The position numbers and the translations under genes are program-made. Of a stretch of DNA of 21,769 nt, positions 1 to 9,593 are shown piece by piece. Positions within the stretch are counted from its first letter, which is position 1. Every line of letters begins with the position of its first letter. Source of the stretch: Haplomitrium mnioides (Eukaryota; Marchantiophyta; Haplomitriopsida; Calobryales); assembly GCA_049999725.1 (NCBI GenBank), contig JBNGIS010002052.1:1-21769 (forward strand). The letters run 5' to 3'. Below the pieces are notes generated by a model. That model had not been told where the DNA came from. It ran no database searches and saw nothing but the letters and a program-made list of their open reading frames with translations.

Positions 1-190
1 GCAACGCGACCTGCTTCAACGCGAGCTCGACCCCTTCTGAGCTCGAATGCGACCTTCCTGCCAGGCACCTTCTTCACGAGATGAAATTGCGACTTCCTCC
101 AGAACGTGAACGCGAGCCCCTTCAGATGCGAACTCGACCTTCCAGGCACGATTGCGAGCCCCTTCATACACAAACGCGAGCTGACCTTTA
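1..190. repeat. degenerate GCGA-rich short repeats
   Basis: The word GCGA followed by C, G or A occurs eight times (near 6, 21, 49, 89, 112, 128, 154 and 176), usually followed by a CCCTTC- or CCTTC-like string. A 13-bp word, GCGAGCCCCTTCA, is repeated exactly at 112-124 and 154-166, and CCAGGCAC recurs at 61-68 and 142-149. Spacing is irregular, so this is a scrambled or decayed array, not a clean satellite. The plus-strand frame starting at base 3 stays open through the patch until a TAA near 189. Confidence 0.45.
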
Positions 191-191
191 A

Positions 192-470
192 GGAAACGAC
201 TCTCCTACTCAGAATGCACAAAACGACCTAGAAGTGAAATGTGGTTGCAATGAGGATGCAATGAGCATCACTCGAGTCGATTTAAATACTCTTTACAATA
301 CCAGCAATGTGCTGGGTTTCTATGGGCACCCTGTTCAAAATCTATGGGCGCTTGAATCTGTGGAGGTGAAGAAGGCTATTTCCACAAGTATGGACAAGAT
401 CTACAATCAATATTTCACCTACACTATCAGTAAGCACATGCTTGATGCATGTGCTTGCTCTATTTCATGA
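192..470 (+). other. open frame of unknown meaning
   Basis: A plus-strand frame is open here for 92 codons; the first ATG-led part begins at 234 and has 78 codons. It lies in the same frame as the open stretch 3-188 upstream, separated by a single TAA. The predicted peptide has scattered cysteines and no motif I recognise. It could be a relic of a repeat-encoded protein, an exon fragment or chance. The stop lies 12 nt past the perfect hairpin at 432-456. I do not claim a gene. Confidence 0.18.
430..458. repeat. perfect 10-bp inverted repeat (hairpin)
   Basis: AAGCACATGC (432-441), a 5-nt TTGAT loop, and its exact complement GCATGTGCTT (447-456). A T-G wobble and a G-C pair would extend the stem to 12 pairs (430-458). 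It overlaps the 3' end of the open frame at 192-470. Confidence 0.8.
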
Positions 471-515
471 AAGGGACAAGACTCATAAATGGTCCCTCAG
501 GAGAGTCCTGGTGCT

Positions 516-536
516 GACACGTGTCACCACCACGTG
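516..536. promoter_or_regulatory. paired G-box / ABRE-like motifs
   Basis: Two CACGTG hexamers lie 13 bp apart (518-523 and 531-536). The first is the core of the 10-bp palindrome GACACGTGTC (516-525). In plants CACGTG is the G-box, bound by bZIP and bHLH factors, and ACGTG is the ABRE core. The pair lies about 330 bp upstream of the plus-strand frame at 868, but I see no TATA box that ties it to a start. Confidence 0.4.
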
Positions 537-793
537 CCTCCACATGGCACTATCCCTAAAAATCACCATTCCCTAAAGTGCCTCTAAACTAGCTAGAATC
601 CTAAACTAGCTAAGCCAAAAACATTTACAGGGACACACTTCACCAAGGAAGTGTGTTGCAGGAATTCCTGAGCAGGATCAGGCAATTCCTCAGCAGCAAA
701 TTGTGAAGCTGCCAATTTCCAACACATTGGTCTTAGCTCAAGAGATCTAGTCCTTACTAAGAGGAATAGTACTTTACTCCATATGCTATCCAG

Positions 794-817
794 GAATAGA
801 ATAGAATAGGATAGAAT
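794..817. repeat. AATAG microsatellite, copy 1
   Basis: Four to five imperfect AATAG pentamers. The same pentamer array recurs at 2365-2383 in the same orientation. Confidence 0.8.
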
Positions 818-867
818 TCGATTATAGTTCAGAACCAGCCCTATGGCCACAAGGACTAAGAGCACAA

Positions 868-1224
868 ATGCACACAAGAGTGTGGAAGGGTGCGAAAAGA
901 CAGTTAGCTAAAAATGTCAGCAAAAAACAAAACTTAAGTGGTTTGCCGACTAGGAATGCTGTAGTGTTTGAGAAGTTACACATGGAAATGTTTTGCTTAA
1001 AAAAGAAAACCTGGATGAGACTGATTGAGTACAGAAAGAAAGCTTGGTGTGATGCCTGTAGAAAGTGTTTGATTGCTCAAAGTGAAGAGAAAAGAGAAAG
1101 GACTATTGAAGCCTTTGACAGAACCTGCGGTGCCAGGCAATTGTTCTGTATCCATGATGAGGACAGAGTTACTGGAATTCAATCTGGATTGAGGGTTTTG
1201 GGTTATTTATGTTTTCTAGGCTAG
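868..1224 (+). CDS. hypothetical basic protein or terminal exon, 118 codons
   Basis: An ATG-led frame of 118 codons ends with TAG. The frame is already open from 805, so the true start may be upstream or the stretch may be a terminal exon. The predicted protein is rich in Lys and Arg in its first 80 residues and contains a small cysteine cluster (WCDACRKC, about residues 60-67). After the stop the sequence becomes T-rich, as a plant 3' UTR would. I recognise no domain. The overlapping ATG at 843 has a good context (CCTATGGCC) but reads only 22 codons in another frame. A real exon is possible; chance is not excluded. Confidence 0.3.
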   Translation: MHTRVWKGAKRQLAKNVSKKQNLSGLPTRNAVVFEKLHMEMFCLKKKTWMRLIEYRKKAWCDACRKCLIAQSEEKRERTIEAFDRTCGARQLFCIHDEDRVTGIQSGLRVLGYLCFLG

Positions 1225-2364
1225 TTCCTGAAAGGGATTGATAGGTTGATGGTTATTGCTCTCGGCCTGATTGTTGGCCGCAGTTGTTTCTGTGATGTGA
1301 GAAAGTAAAAGTTGTATGTTTTCTGTCAAAAAAAAGAGAATTGAATTGATTTAAATCCCAAACTGGGCCTAAGGCAAGCGAAATATTTCCAAAAAAAACT
1401 CTCTGCTCTTGTTTGTAAAAACTCCTCCTTGTCAGGTGTTTCTCTTCATCTGCCATCAACTGTGACTTGCAGCGCATCCTGTTGTAGGGGAGATGGTAGT
1501 ATCCCATAAATTCAGTCTAACCAAACCTATTTCCATTTTTCAATTCCATGATTGAAAGTTCTCTCCTTCAAAGGGTTGGAGGATCCTGTAGATTGTAAAT
1601 AGTCTTGCAGCCTATAACCAAATCAAGGCCTTAGTAAGGGGTACATGTAACTGTTAAAATTTATTCACCTAATTAAAGTTCGCCTTTTTAGGAGAGTTCG
1701 AGTGTTACGGGGAAGTTAGAAGGTTTGCATAGCCGAATGCACTGTGTTTGTTTTTGAAAGTTACGTAGTCTTGGGTAAAGCAAATGGTTGTGCAAAAGTT
1801 TCTGAAATTGGAATTTAGTGCTGATGTTAAACCACATGCATGTGGGCACTCCCGTTCACGCTTCCTTGAACCCACTGACCAGCTGCTGTTGATCACCACA
1901 TTAATGCTGTAGATGGAAGAGGCCGAATATGTGCCAGATTTGCAGTTTGTGCTACATAGCATAAAAGCAAAAGAAATATTATATGATTATGCTAGCACCC
2001 CTCTTGTGCTGATCTGGACATTATTGTAAGGTTTTGGATGGAGGTACTCGTAGTAGGTTTGATATGAGTTGTCTCGTTCATATCAGTTTTGGTCTCTGTA
2101 TTTAGTGTTCAAACAGAGCTCATTAAAATCTAGCCTTACAAAAGCTGTTAAGTTGACTGAGATTGTTGCTATTTGCAGCCCCCAACTTGACAACCAGACA
2201 AGTCGCTGTCGGATTCCTTTTTTCCTCAGTATTGACATTATTCAGACAACGCCACGGAACTATTCGGAGAAAATGTGAACTCGTCAAAAGTTGGCTCCAG
2301 TACTCACTGGCTTTTAATAAAGGAAATGGTGTCCTCAAAGTGCAGTTGGGAGCATTTGACTAAT
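1225..2364. other. no gene seen
   Basis: Only short frames on both strands, none with a recognisable motif, and T-rich stretches. If 868-1224 is a terminal exon, the first few hundred bases would be its 3' UTR. Confidence 0.4.
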
Positions 2365-2383
2365 GATAGAATAGAATAGAATA
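2365..2383. repeat. AATAG microsatellite, copy 2
   Basis: About four TAGAA/AATAG pentamers in the same orientation as those at 794-817. The flanks of the two arrays do not match, so there is no sign of a larger duplication. Confidence 0.75.
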
Positions 2384-2393
2384 CACACAGGAA

Positions 2394-2510
2394 ATGCATG
2401 CAAGTTCTTACCTTGATGAACTCCTGAATTTGAACAAGTGTGGAGTGACAGTGCCACCAACTGGTACTTTTTTGTTTTGTCGACTGCCTTTTGGTATTAA
2501 TAGGGTGGAT
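2394..2510 (+). pseudogene. possible reverse-transcriptase relic
   Basis: In the frame from 2394 the segment at 2466-2501 reads TFLFCRLPFGIN. It resembles the conserved reverse-transcriptase stretch of LTR retrotransposons, in which an F-x-F-x-R-M/L-P-F-G-I/L-N/S string follows the first catalytic Asp region. The preceding residues (about 2394-2465) could be a decayed remainder of the same domain, and nothing RT-like follows. The piece is about 36 residues, so this is a weak call on one motif. Confidence 0.25.
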
Positions 2511-3402
2511 TTGATTTACTCTGTATGCGCTTGTTGCAGGCTATGTTATTTTGGGCATGGGCATTATGCTTTAGCAATTCTTTGTCCCCCATGACCACCA
2601 ACTATATGCCAAAGCTTTTCTTCCCAATTGTTCATCACGTTTACATGCTCTGTGCATGGTCAATTAGATATTGTCCATGTCATGTGCTGGAGCTGATCAC
2701 CTGCTCACCCCGGGAAACAAACGTCATCTGCCAAATAGCAAAGCGTCAAAAGTTTTGAATCGTGATACTTGTACATGTACATGCTTTGCTTTTTCTGGTT
2801 CCGCCAAATAATCTCGTGCCAACTCCAATCAATAAGTTAAACCATGATTTCGTTTCTACCGTGGCACTTCTGAATGAGCAGCCTACATACAGAAGAGCCT
2901 GTTTGGATTGACTGTCATACTAGATGAAAATGTATGTGTAGTTGAGACAACAGAGTGACAGATTTCATTTGTTCACTGGTCCCTGTGTCCAAAGTAGCTA
3001 GAAAGGAACTTCAAGAGCAATCATTCAAACTTCCTTACAAACCGGCTGCTATTATACAGAAAGTCAATTGTTATGATGGCATGCATTCGGCACACAAGTG
3101 TGGTGCCGGTGCTGCAGGACGAACAAAGGCATTCTGTGCATGGTGACAGACCTGCTGTCAATTCAATGTGCTTCTCGTGTCTTAGTACCAGTACTACCAA
3201 TTAAATTTCGTTGCAATCAATCACATCATCATAAAGTCATGATATGTTGACATAAAACAGAAAAAAGAAAATTGATAAAGAGAGTTCAGTTTTCTGGGCA
3301 AATTTGTCTCAAGTACAGCTTCACCTTACCCGTACACTAGCGGAAGTAGGCTTACAAGTACAGCTCGCTTGACTGCGAGCGAAAAGCTACTCAAAGTCAA
3401 AA
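2511..3402. other. no gene seen; small inverted and direct repeats
   Basis: No coding signal I can defend. It contains a 12-bp perfect palindrome TGTACATGTACA (2770-2781), an 11-bp direct repeat CAAGTACAGCT (3310-3320 and 3355-3365), and a 6-bp hairpin GCTCGC/GCGAGC (3363-3380). Confidence 0.4.
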
Positions 3403-4986
3403 TCAAATCATCAGATTTTGGCTCATTGTGCTCGCAAAAAATGGCAGCAGAAGCTCGACCAACGAAGAGTAAAGAGTCTTCCCAAAGGGTTTAATTTCGC
3501 TGCACAACTCGGCTAAAGTTGTTGTGTCTATGAACTCAATCCATTCGGCCAAGAGATAGCGTAAATGTTCGCAGCCATCGTCCTTGGCATCTATCATCCT
3601 TGCAGATAGCTTCTTGTTGGTAGATGCGTCTGCAAATCTTACCGACTTACTTTCAATGGCCAACAGTTTCCGCTGTCTTCATTCCCGAGGTATGCGACAC
3701 ACAATCTTGACATCATGTGTGCGCAGTGTGCTAAGGCGAAAAAGTTTGTAGACATCAAGCGAAGGACCCTGGAAAGTGCCCCTTTTTGTTCAACGTGGGT
3801 GGGAGAAAAAGCTGCTCTGGCCAATGTTCACGAGCCCCAAGGGTGCTTGGTCTAGATGCTGCTGCTCAGATTTTAGTTCTCGGAGGTTTCTTACCTCCAA
3901 ACTCTTTTGCATTCTCAAATGCCGATAACTAGCAGCAGCGACTGTTTTCTGTCATCTTACCAGAAGGTCCAGCTTCTCGGTCAAGACAACAAAGAAAGGA
4001 CTAAATAGCAATGCTACATCTCTTGTCGTAACGCTGTTCGAGTGAAGGTTGAATTCCGTCTCCGCTATATCACCGCCTACTGCAGAGCCCTCTCTCGTAG
4101 CATGATACTTTGGGCCAATGCAGGAAATGTATGAAACAAACCTTTCCAGAAAAAAAACGTGCAATATCGCACACGAAATTAGACAGTCCCCTAGGCAGGG
4201 TGAGCAAAATTGTCTGCACGGATGGCGATAACAAGAAAATTCTAATCGATCCAATTCAAATCCGATTCCTCACATTCTCTGGAAGGCTAGCATTCTCTCA
4301 ACACGCAAAATCTTCACACAATCCGGAACATTCTGGCACCTTTGCCGTTTATTTCTTCAACTCTCGACCTGAATCTGCTTCCTTCTTTTGGGCTCGTGAA
4401 TTACAGTAACTTTGCTTACAGCTTCTTAGCATTCATAACTCTGCTGATGTACTTTCGCAGAGCGATCGGCAGAAAAAGAACAGAAAGAAGCAAGCTTGTA
4501 AAATTCGAATTCCTTAGCTATAAATCGTATCAAAGCGTGTTTGTTGCGTTTTGGCAATGCACTTACACTTGATTTACTCGGTAAAGCGGAACTGTGAGAT
4601 GACGCACTGCACCCGGCATGAGGCAGCTTCGCAACCTTGGCATGAGGTCGAAAATACCTGTGCTTCTGAGGTCTTTTGCTCCAGTCAAACTTGATGGAGT
4701 TTGTAAACAACCGATCGATGTCCATGCAAACGATGAGCGATGGATTGCTCACAAGATCACCGACCAATGCTGGGAAACGGATCCGACTGCTCTCACCGAT
4801 TCCTAGATTCATCATCGATCGCAATGTAGAACTGAACAAGTAAGACTGCAAAGTGGAGGAATATTGGCGGGGCAACGCTGTCCAAAGAAGTCCTTCCTGA
4901 AACTTGCAGGCTGATCGCTGGAGCCTTTCCACAAGGAGATGGAAGTCCTGTTGAACTCGCCGTGAGTGTTTATCAGACCCGGTGCT
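3403..4986 (-). pseudogene. unidentified ~1.6-kb reading frame interrupted by six stops
   Basis: One minus-strand frame runs from 4986 to a TGA at 3403-3405 with only six internal stops: TAA at 4426-4428 and TGA at 4357-4359, 4270-4272, 3952-3954, 3790-3792 and 3679-3681. At ordinary composition about 25 would be expected over some 525 codons. The first 186 codons are uninterrupted, although the first in-frame ATG is at 4815. The segments look protein-like: a charged Leu/Gln/Glu-rich part (about 3951-3841) could be helical, and the last 90 codons are uninterrupted. I recognise no family. Each TGA could derive from CGA (Arg) by one C-to-T change and the TAA from CAA, so a decaying gene is the simplest reading. 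Alternatively it is a multi-exon gene, since good donors (GTAAGA at 3960, GTAAGT near 3651) lie in it. It follows the protease stop at 4973 in another frame. Confidence 0.35.
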
Positions 4987-6565
4987 TCAAATGTAGAAAT
5001 GCAAACGCCAGCAGGGCGATAAAAGCAGAAAGTAAGAGAGAGGAAGACCCATGAACGCTGTTCGCCCCTCCTGCATCTGACCCATCACCACCGCCAGAGC
5101 CCGAGGACGAGAAGTTAGAGTCACAAGAGGTGCGAACCCACCCAATCTCATACTTGTCCAAATCATACAGCACATGGAAGTTCATCTGCTGCCAATTTCC
5201 AATGATATTGAGGCCCAAATCCGTAGATTGCATTGCGAGGCAGGTGATTCTCTGGTTGCCAACAGGGCCGTCGGCTTCCTGGAAGAGATTGTCGTACTGG
5301 AGCTCCAGGTCTGCTTTGTCAAAGTTGAAGGTGACCTTGGGAATCTCGATGGAGGAGAGGCCCGTAATGTCGTAGCACAGATCCAGATCCTTGTTGGTCA
5401 CCTGAGTGTAGGAGTTCATGTAGGACTGGATGGCCGTGGCCAACATGTCGAAGGCAGTGGAATCCAATTGCGTGTAGGTGGTGCCCGAATCAAAGATGGT
5501 GCCACCATGACCGGAATCATCCCGAGTGAAAGAAGAAGAAGGGATGGAGAGCTGCTGACCCTGAACACTGATCCCAGACAGAGCTACATAGTAGTAGGAA
5601 GTAACACTACTCGCCGAGTCTTTGAGCAAGGCGGTGTACTGGATGCCTGAAACAGAAGCGCCAGCAGCAGAGCCGAAGAGCAGCAGGCTGGAATCCGTCT
5701 CAGATTGAAACCGATCTACAAGACAGTAGGAGAACTTCTTGCCAAACACAGATCCAAGCTGCGATGTAAAGGAAACCGTTCCCCTGCCCAGACCGACAAT
5801 TCCATCTGTCCCAGAGTCGAAGGTGCCCTGGTTGTTAGTCCCACACCCAAAAGCCAGACTCTCGGACACCATGGATTTCCCGTCTGAGGTGGTGAGAGAA
5901 ACGAGATCGGTTACGAACTCCCCTGTGGTGCTGGAATTGTCCCCGTATGCGTATGTGTACAAGCAAGAGCTCGATGAGCAACTGAGTTGATTGCTGGTGT
6001 CTGCGATGTCTTGACAGTAGGTGGAGGAACAGGTGAGGGACTTGAAGGTGGAGGAGGAGCTGGGATTGAACTTGGGATCATCCTGCTTGTAGCATGTTTG
6101 GCAGGGGTCGCACTGAATCCAACTCAGATCACTGCCAGTGTCTGCAATTGCCAAGAAGTTTTGTAGTGGGGTGCCCAAGGAGATGCTCATGGAGTAGTCA
6201 CCTCCCGTCCCCTTCACACCTGCTTGGTACGAGTTGGCCAGAAGGCGTCTGCTGCCTTGCGTACTGATGGCTGCGAAATTTTGGTCAGGAAACGCTCTAA
6301 CCATCAGAGCAAGGGCGCGAGAAGCACTCTGAACTGCGTCACGGTGAATTCTATCAATTGTTGAGAGATTCGTGCCATCTCGGAACGGTGATGAAACATG
6401 ATCCTTGTGCAGCAGCTCCATCCTCAGGCCCATCCCTTCCCATCCTGCCTTGCACTCCGTCACCTGCACGTTATCCGCCAGCATTATACCCAAACACACC
6501 ATCCTCACCACAATCATCATCATCCTGGAGCCCACATCCACATATTCACACCTCTTCATTCGCAT
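4973..6565 (-). CDS. nepenthesin-like A1B aspartic protease, copy 1
   Basis: Intronless 530-codon frame, ATG at 6565 and TGA at 4973. It should be a secreted aspartic endopeptidase of the plant A1B (nepenthesin/CDR1-like) group, cleaving proteins in the endomembrane system, apoplast or wall. Domains seen: a hydrophobic segment at about 15-30 (signal peptide or anchor); a propeptide with ELLHKDHVSSPF (about 50-61); catalytic DTGS at 142-145; a Cys-rich nepenthesin insert (C152 to C201); the flap motif YAYGDNS (205-211); and the second catalytic motif DSGT at 359-362. From residue 121 on there are exactly 12 cysteines, the number that forms six disulfides in nepenthesins. A Ser/Gly linker (485-509) leads to a hydrophobic tail, which suggests a GPI anchor, although the final HLKHRV is unusual for one. 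Starting at Met15-17 (near 6523) would give a more normal signal peptide, so the start is uncertain. Confidence 0.93.
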   Translation of the reverse strand: MRMKRCEYVDVGSRMMMIVVRMVCLGIMLADNVQVTECKAGWEGMGLRMELLHKDHVSSPFRDGTNLSTIDRIHRDAVQSASRALALMVRAFPDQNFAAISTQGSRRLLANSYQAGVKGTGGDYSMSISLGTPLQNFLAIADTGSDLSWIQCDPCQTCYKQDDPKFNPSSSSTFKSLTCSSTYCQDIADTSNQLSCSSSSCLYTYAYGDNSSTTGEFVTDLVSLTTSDGKSMVSESLAFGCGTNNQGTFDSGTDGIVGLGRGTVSFTSQLGSVFGKKFSYCLVDRFQSETDSSLLLFGSAAGASVSGIQYTALLKDSASSVTSYYYVALSGISVQGQQLSIPSSSFTRDDSGHGGTIFDSGTTYTQLDSTAFDMLATAIQSYMNSYTQVTNKDLDLCYDITGLSSIEIPKVTFNFDKADLELQYDNLFQEADGPVGNQRITCLAMQSTDLGLNIIGNWQQMNFHVLYDLDKYEIGWVRTSCDSNFSSSGSGGGDGSDAGGANSVHGSSSLLLSAFIALLAFAFLHLKHRV

Positions 6566-6572
6566 TCTCTCA

Positions 6573-6604
<32 letters not shown>
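6566..6604 (-). repeat. GA microsatellite in the protease leader
   Basis: A pyrimidine tract on the plus strand with 12 uninterrupted CT dinucleotides (6581-6604). On the coding strand it reads as GAGA repeats ending directly before the ATG at 6565. GA/CT tracts are common in plant 5' UTRs and core promoters, where GAGA-binding BPC factors can act. That role is inferred. Confidence 0.75.
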
Positions 6605-6616
6605 GGGGATGGGTGG

Positions 6617-6856
6617 CTATAGCTCCGGATGGAATTGATTGATTGCTAGAGTGGAGAAAGCAGAGGAGGGGAGGCCAGTTTTGATAGGGGAGGCCGGCAG
6701 CAATTCGGACGACCCGAATTGTGCATAGTAGAAATTTGTGCGGGAGAGGTTACGACATTTTGACGGAGCAGCAGTCGGACCAACGTACGGGACAGTTGGG
6801 GGATGATGCGAAGGAGCAGGAGGGGAAGGATCGAAAGAGTGAATCAAGAAAAGCAT
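6617..6856 (-). other. leader ORF upstream of protease copy 1
   Basis: An ATG-led frame of 79 codons on the same strand as the protease, ending 51 nt before its ATG. The peptide is Pro/Ser-rich at first, with no recognised domain, and the ATG context is poor (a T run precedes it). It could be an upstream ORF in the protease leader or chance. I note it because protease copy 2 also has an open frame immediately upstream. Confidence 0.2.
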
Positions 6857-8098
6857 AAAAAAAGCAGGTCATGGGATGACAAGAATCTTGGAATACGCGT
6901 AAACCTTTCTGGGCTGGTAGAGAGGAAGAGGGAGAGAGATGAGGAGAAAGAGACTCCTTCGTGGTCACGCTACTGGTATCAGTTTGGCTGGACTCCCAAG
7001 CTGCTAAGCCACGCAAAGGGAAAGTGGCGGTGGTGAAAGTCAGCAGCAAAAACATCGTTTCCCGAAAAGACGCATCATCTTCTCTTCACGTGGCTTTGAA
7101 AGCAATTACACATTTTACCTTCGCTTGCTCTTTCATACATCCATCCATCCCCATCCACTAAAGCTTTTGTCTGCATCCACCACCAGTCGAATATGGAGCT
7201 CATCTCCCGTAGGTGGCAATTTGTGAGATGGGCATCTGCCATCGCGCAATTGATGGAGGGTCGGCCCCACTGCACACGAACGGGAAGAAATTTCAGGAGG
7301 CGTTTTTGAATGGATTAGTGAAAAGTGAAAGGAAGCAACAGGTCCGGCCCCACCCCACATGCACTGCCCAAGAGAGTGCATGCATACCTTTGACACCGAT
7401 CAAGTTTTATGTTTTTGTCTTCTGGGGTGTGAGAGAGCGGTCTCTATTTTCAGGAGCCTCGCGAAAGAGGTGGATTTGAGAGGTTAGCCTGTTGGCAGCA
7501 GCAGAACGAAAGTGTTTTGAACAAAGCAAGAACACCTGTAAAGCTGCGGGGATGTACGACGGGCGAGTAAAAAATATATGCAGAAATCGGAAATCATGAT
7601 GCACACAAGTCAATGCCGTGTGAGGTGGGTGTGTGCAATCGATATTTGCGCCGAAACCGTGCAACCTCATTGCTTATAATTGGCTTGGGATGATACAATA
7701 CACCACGTACCCCATCATAATAGCTAAGCTAGCGTATGAGCTCTGTTTTGAGAAAACAAACATACATGAACGAGAAACGATGGAATGTTGGTAGGCTTAT
7801 TAGTTTTGTGCCTATTCCAATGGCTGAATCGATGTCTGTTATCATCGCATCCAGAAGTTTACATTGTACAAACGCAGTGTCGAGATGGATGTCGAAGAAG
7901 GAAATCTAGCTCGTTTCACTCCTCACTCGATCCCGTGAACGAGTGCCTGTCGGAATTGGTGGTGGTGGTCTCCGTGGTGCTCCTGCATCCATGACGCCAT
8001 ACGCATTTCCAGGTTTCCCTGCTTGCAACGAAACTTGCGTGCTCGACCTCCTACAGGGACCCAAAGCTCACGAAATATGAAAACAATGGGTGCGTGGT
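6857..8098. other. spacer between the two proteases
   Basis: No gene recognised. This must hold the promoter of copy 1 and the 3' end of copy 2. Visible items are a G-box CACGTG at 7087-7092 and a short CATC repeat at 7138-7156. I found no convincing TATA box or AATAAA signal in the expected positions. Confidence 0.4.
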
Positions 8099-9589
8099 TT
8101 ATGCAATGAGGATCAGAACAAGGACCGCCAAAGAAGAGGCAGTGGCCAAAAGCAAGGAACGAGCTCTCGAGGAGCCGTCGCTGGTGCACTCCGCATGCAC
8201 GAATCCCAGCTGCGAATTTTGATTGTCGTAGAGGACTTGGAAATCGATCTGCTGCGCGTTTCCTATGATATTGATGTTGGCATCGCTGGAGGACTGGATC
8301 GTTAAACAGAAGATCTGGAACTTGGAGTTTGTGCTCACATCCACGAAGATATTGTCAAACGTCATCTCGTAATCAGCGTTGAGCAAGTGCAATGTGATGT
8401 TGGGAGGAGAGAACACAGTATTTTTCTCAAGCAGGTAGCACAAGTCCAGTCCAGTTTGGGACGAGACATCCACTTCCGCAGAGCTGTAGAACGACAGCGC
8501 CTGTTGCAAAGCTGAGAGGAGAGCGTTGTAGGCCGTGGGTACCAAGTGCGTGAAGGTGGTGCCGGAATCGAAGATGACACCACCACCAGTGCCATTGGGA
8601 TCATGATCGAACACAGAACTGGAAATTGTCAACCTGTTGTCACCCACGCTGATACCCTGCAGAGTCACGTAGTAGAGAGAATCGATGCCCGTGACGCTGC
8701 TGTTGACCAGAGGAGTGTACAGAAAGGTCTTGCCAGGGACAACAGCAGAGTCTCCGAACACGATGGTATTGGTGGCTGAGGGATTCTTATATCGACTGGT
8801 GAGGCAATAGGAGAACTTGGGGGTGATTGCCAGACCAGAGCTCAGCTGCGATGGGAACGAGAGGGCACCACGACCCAGCCCCACAATGCCATCCGCCAGC
8901 TTTTGCACTGTGGCTTCGTTGTTGTGTCCACAACCAAACGCAAACCCGGGAAACGTGACCACTCCCCCATCCGTGGTACTGAGGGTCAGATTCTCGGCAG
9001 ACAGATCACCCTGCGTGTTGGAATTGTCCCCGTAAGAGTAGTTATACTGGCAACTCGGGCTGCAGCCCAGGAGATTGTTGTACAGTTTCAGATCCTGACA
9101 AGGAGAGCTGGCGCAAGCCAGCTTCTGGTACGATGAGGAGGCGGACGGGGAGAAAACTCGGTCGACTTGGGTGAAGCAACTGGTACAAGGATCGCACTGA
9201 ACCCACACCAGATCACTGCCTGTGTCTGCCAGTGCCACAAACGTCTGCTCCGGTGTCCCCAGTTTGATTTTCATGATGTACCCAGGCTGGATGGAAGTTA
9301 TACCAGTTTGAATGTCGCGAAGAGAGCGCTCTTGCCTAGCCCCAAAATAATTTTCCATCTGTCTGTTGCTCAAAGCCCTCACACGGGTTATGTCGTGAAG
9401 AGAATCACGATGCACTTTTTGAGAGACGGTAAAATTTTCTCCGGGGTAGGAGGGAGAGCCAGGATGGTCTTTGTGAACAATTTCAGCTGTGAATCCCCTT
9501 CCCCGCCCAGAAGATGATCGACCCTCTGCAGATTGATGCACGCAAATCGATGTCTGAAAAATCACCAATAGCAACAACAGTAGCCCCAT
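8099..9589 (-). CDS. nepenthesin-like A1B aspartic protease, copy 2
   Basis: Intronless 496-codon frame. I place the start at ATG 9589: upstream the frame runs to a stop at 9638-9640 with no other ATG, and this start gives a textbook signal peptide (MGLLLLLLVIFQTSIC). Stop is TAA at 8099. Same predicted role as its neighbour: a secreted aspartic endopeptidase. Landmarks: propeptide motif IVHKDHPGSP (about 37-46), catalytic DTGS at 122-125, Cys-rich insert (C132 to C180), flap motif YSYGDNS (184-190) and second catalytic DSGT at 341-344. There are twelve cysteines in the mature region (132, 135, 138, 159, 164, 176, 180, 220, 262, 384, 428, 468). Several N-glycosylation sequons are visible. After C468 a short Ser/Asp/Gly stretch is followed by an uninterrupted hydrophobic C-terminus, a good GPI-attachment signal. 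Order, spacing and motifs match copy 1, so the two are tandem duplicates that have diverged clearly. Confidence 0.94.
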   Translation of the reverse strand: MGLLLLLLVIFQTSICVHQSAEGRSSSGRGRGFTAEIVHKDHPGSPSYPGENFTVSQKVHRDSLHDITRVRALSNRQMENYFGARQERSLRDIQTGITSIQPGYIMKIKLGTPEQTFVALADTGSDLVWVQCDPCTSCFTQVDRVFSPSASSSYQKLACASSPCQDLKLYNNLLGCSPSCQYNYSYGDNSNTQGDLSAENLTLSTTDGGVVTFPGFAFGCGHNNEATVQKLADGIVGLGRGALSFPSQLSSGLAITPKFSYCLTSRYKNPSATNTIVFGDSAVVPGKTFLYTPLVNSSVTGIDSLYYVTLQGISVGDNRLTISSSVFDHDPNGTGGGVIFDSGTTFTHLVPTAYNALLSALQQALSFYSSAEVDVSSQTGLDLCYLLEKNTVFSPPNITLHLLNADYEMTFDNIFVDVSTNSKFQIFCLTIQSSSDANINIIGNAQQIDFQVLYDNQNSQLGFVHAECTSDGSSRARSLLLATASSLAVLVLILIA

Positions 9590-9593
9590 ATTT

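Noticed and set aside
593-877. 94-codon minus-strand frame with a hydrophobic N-terminus
   Set aside because: It overlaps the AATAG microsatellite, which creates the hydrophobic residues; no further support.
5174-5650. 158-codon plus-strand frame antisense to protease copy 1
   Set aside because: It lies wholly within the protease coding region and reflects its codon composition.
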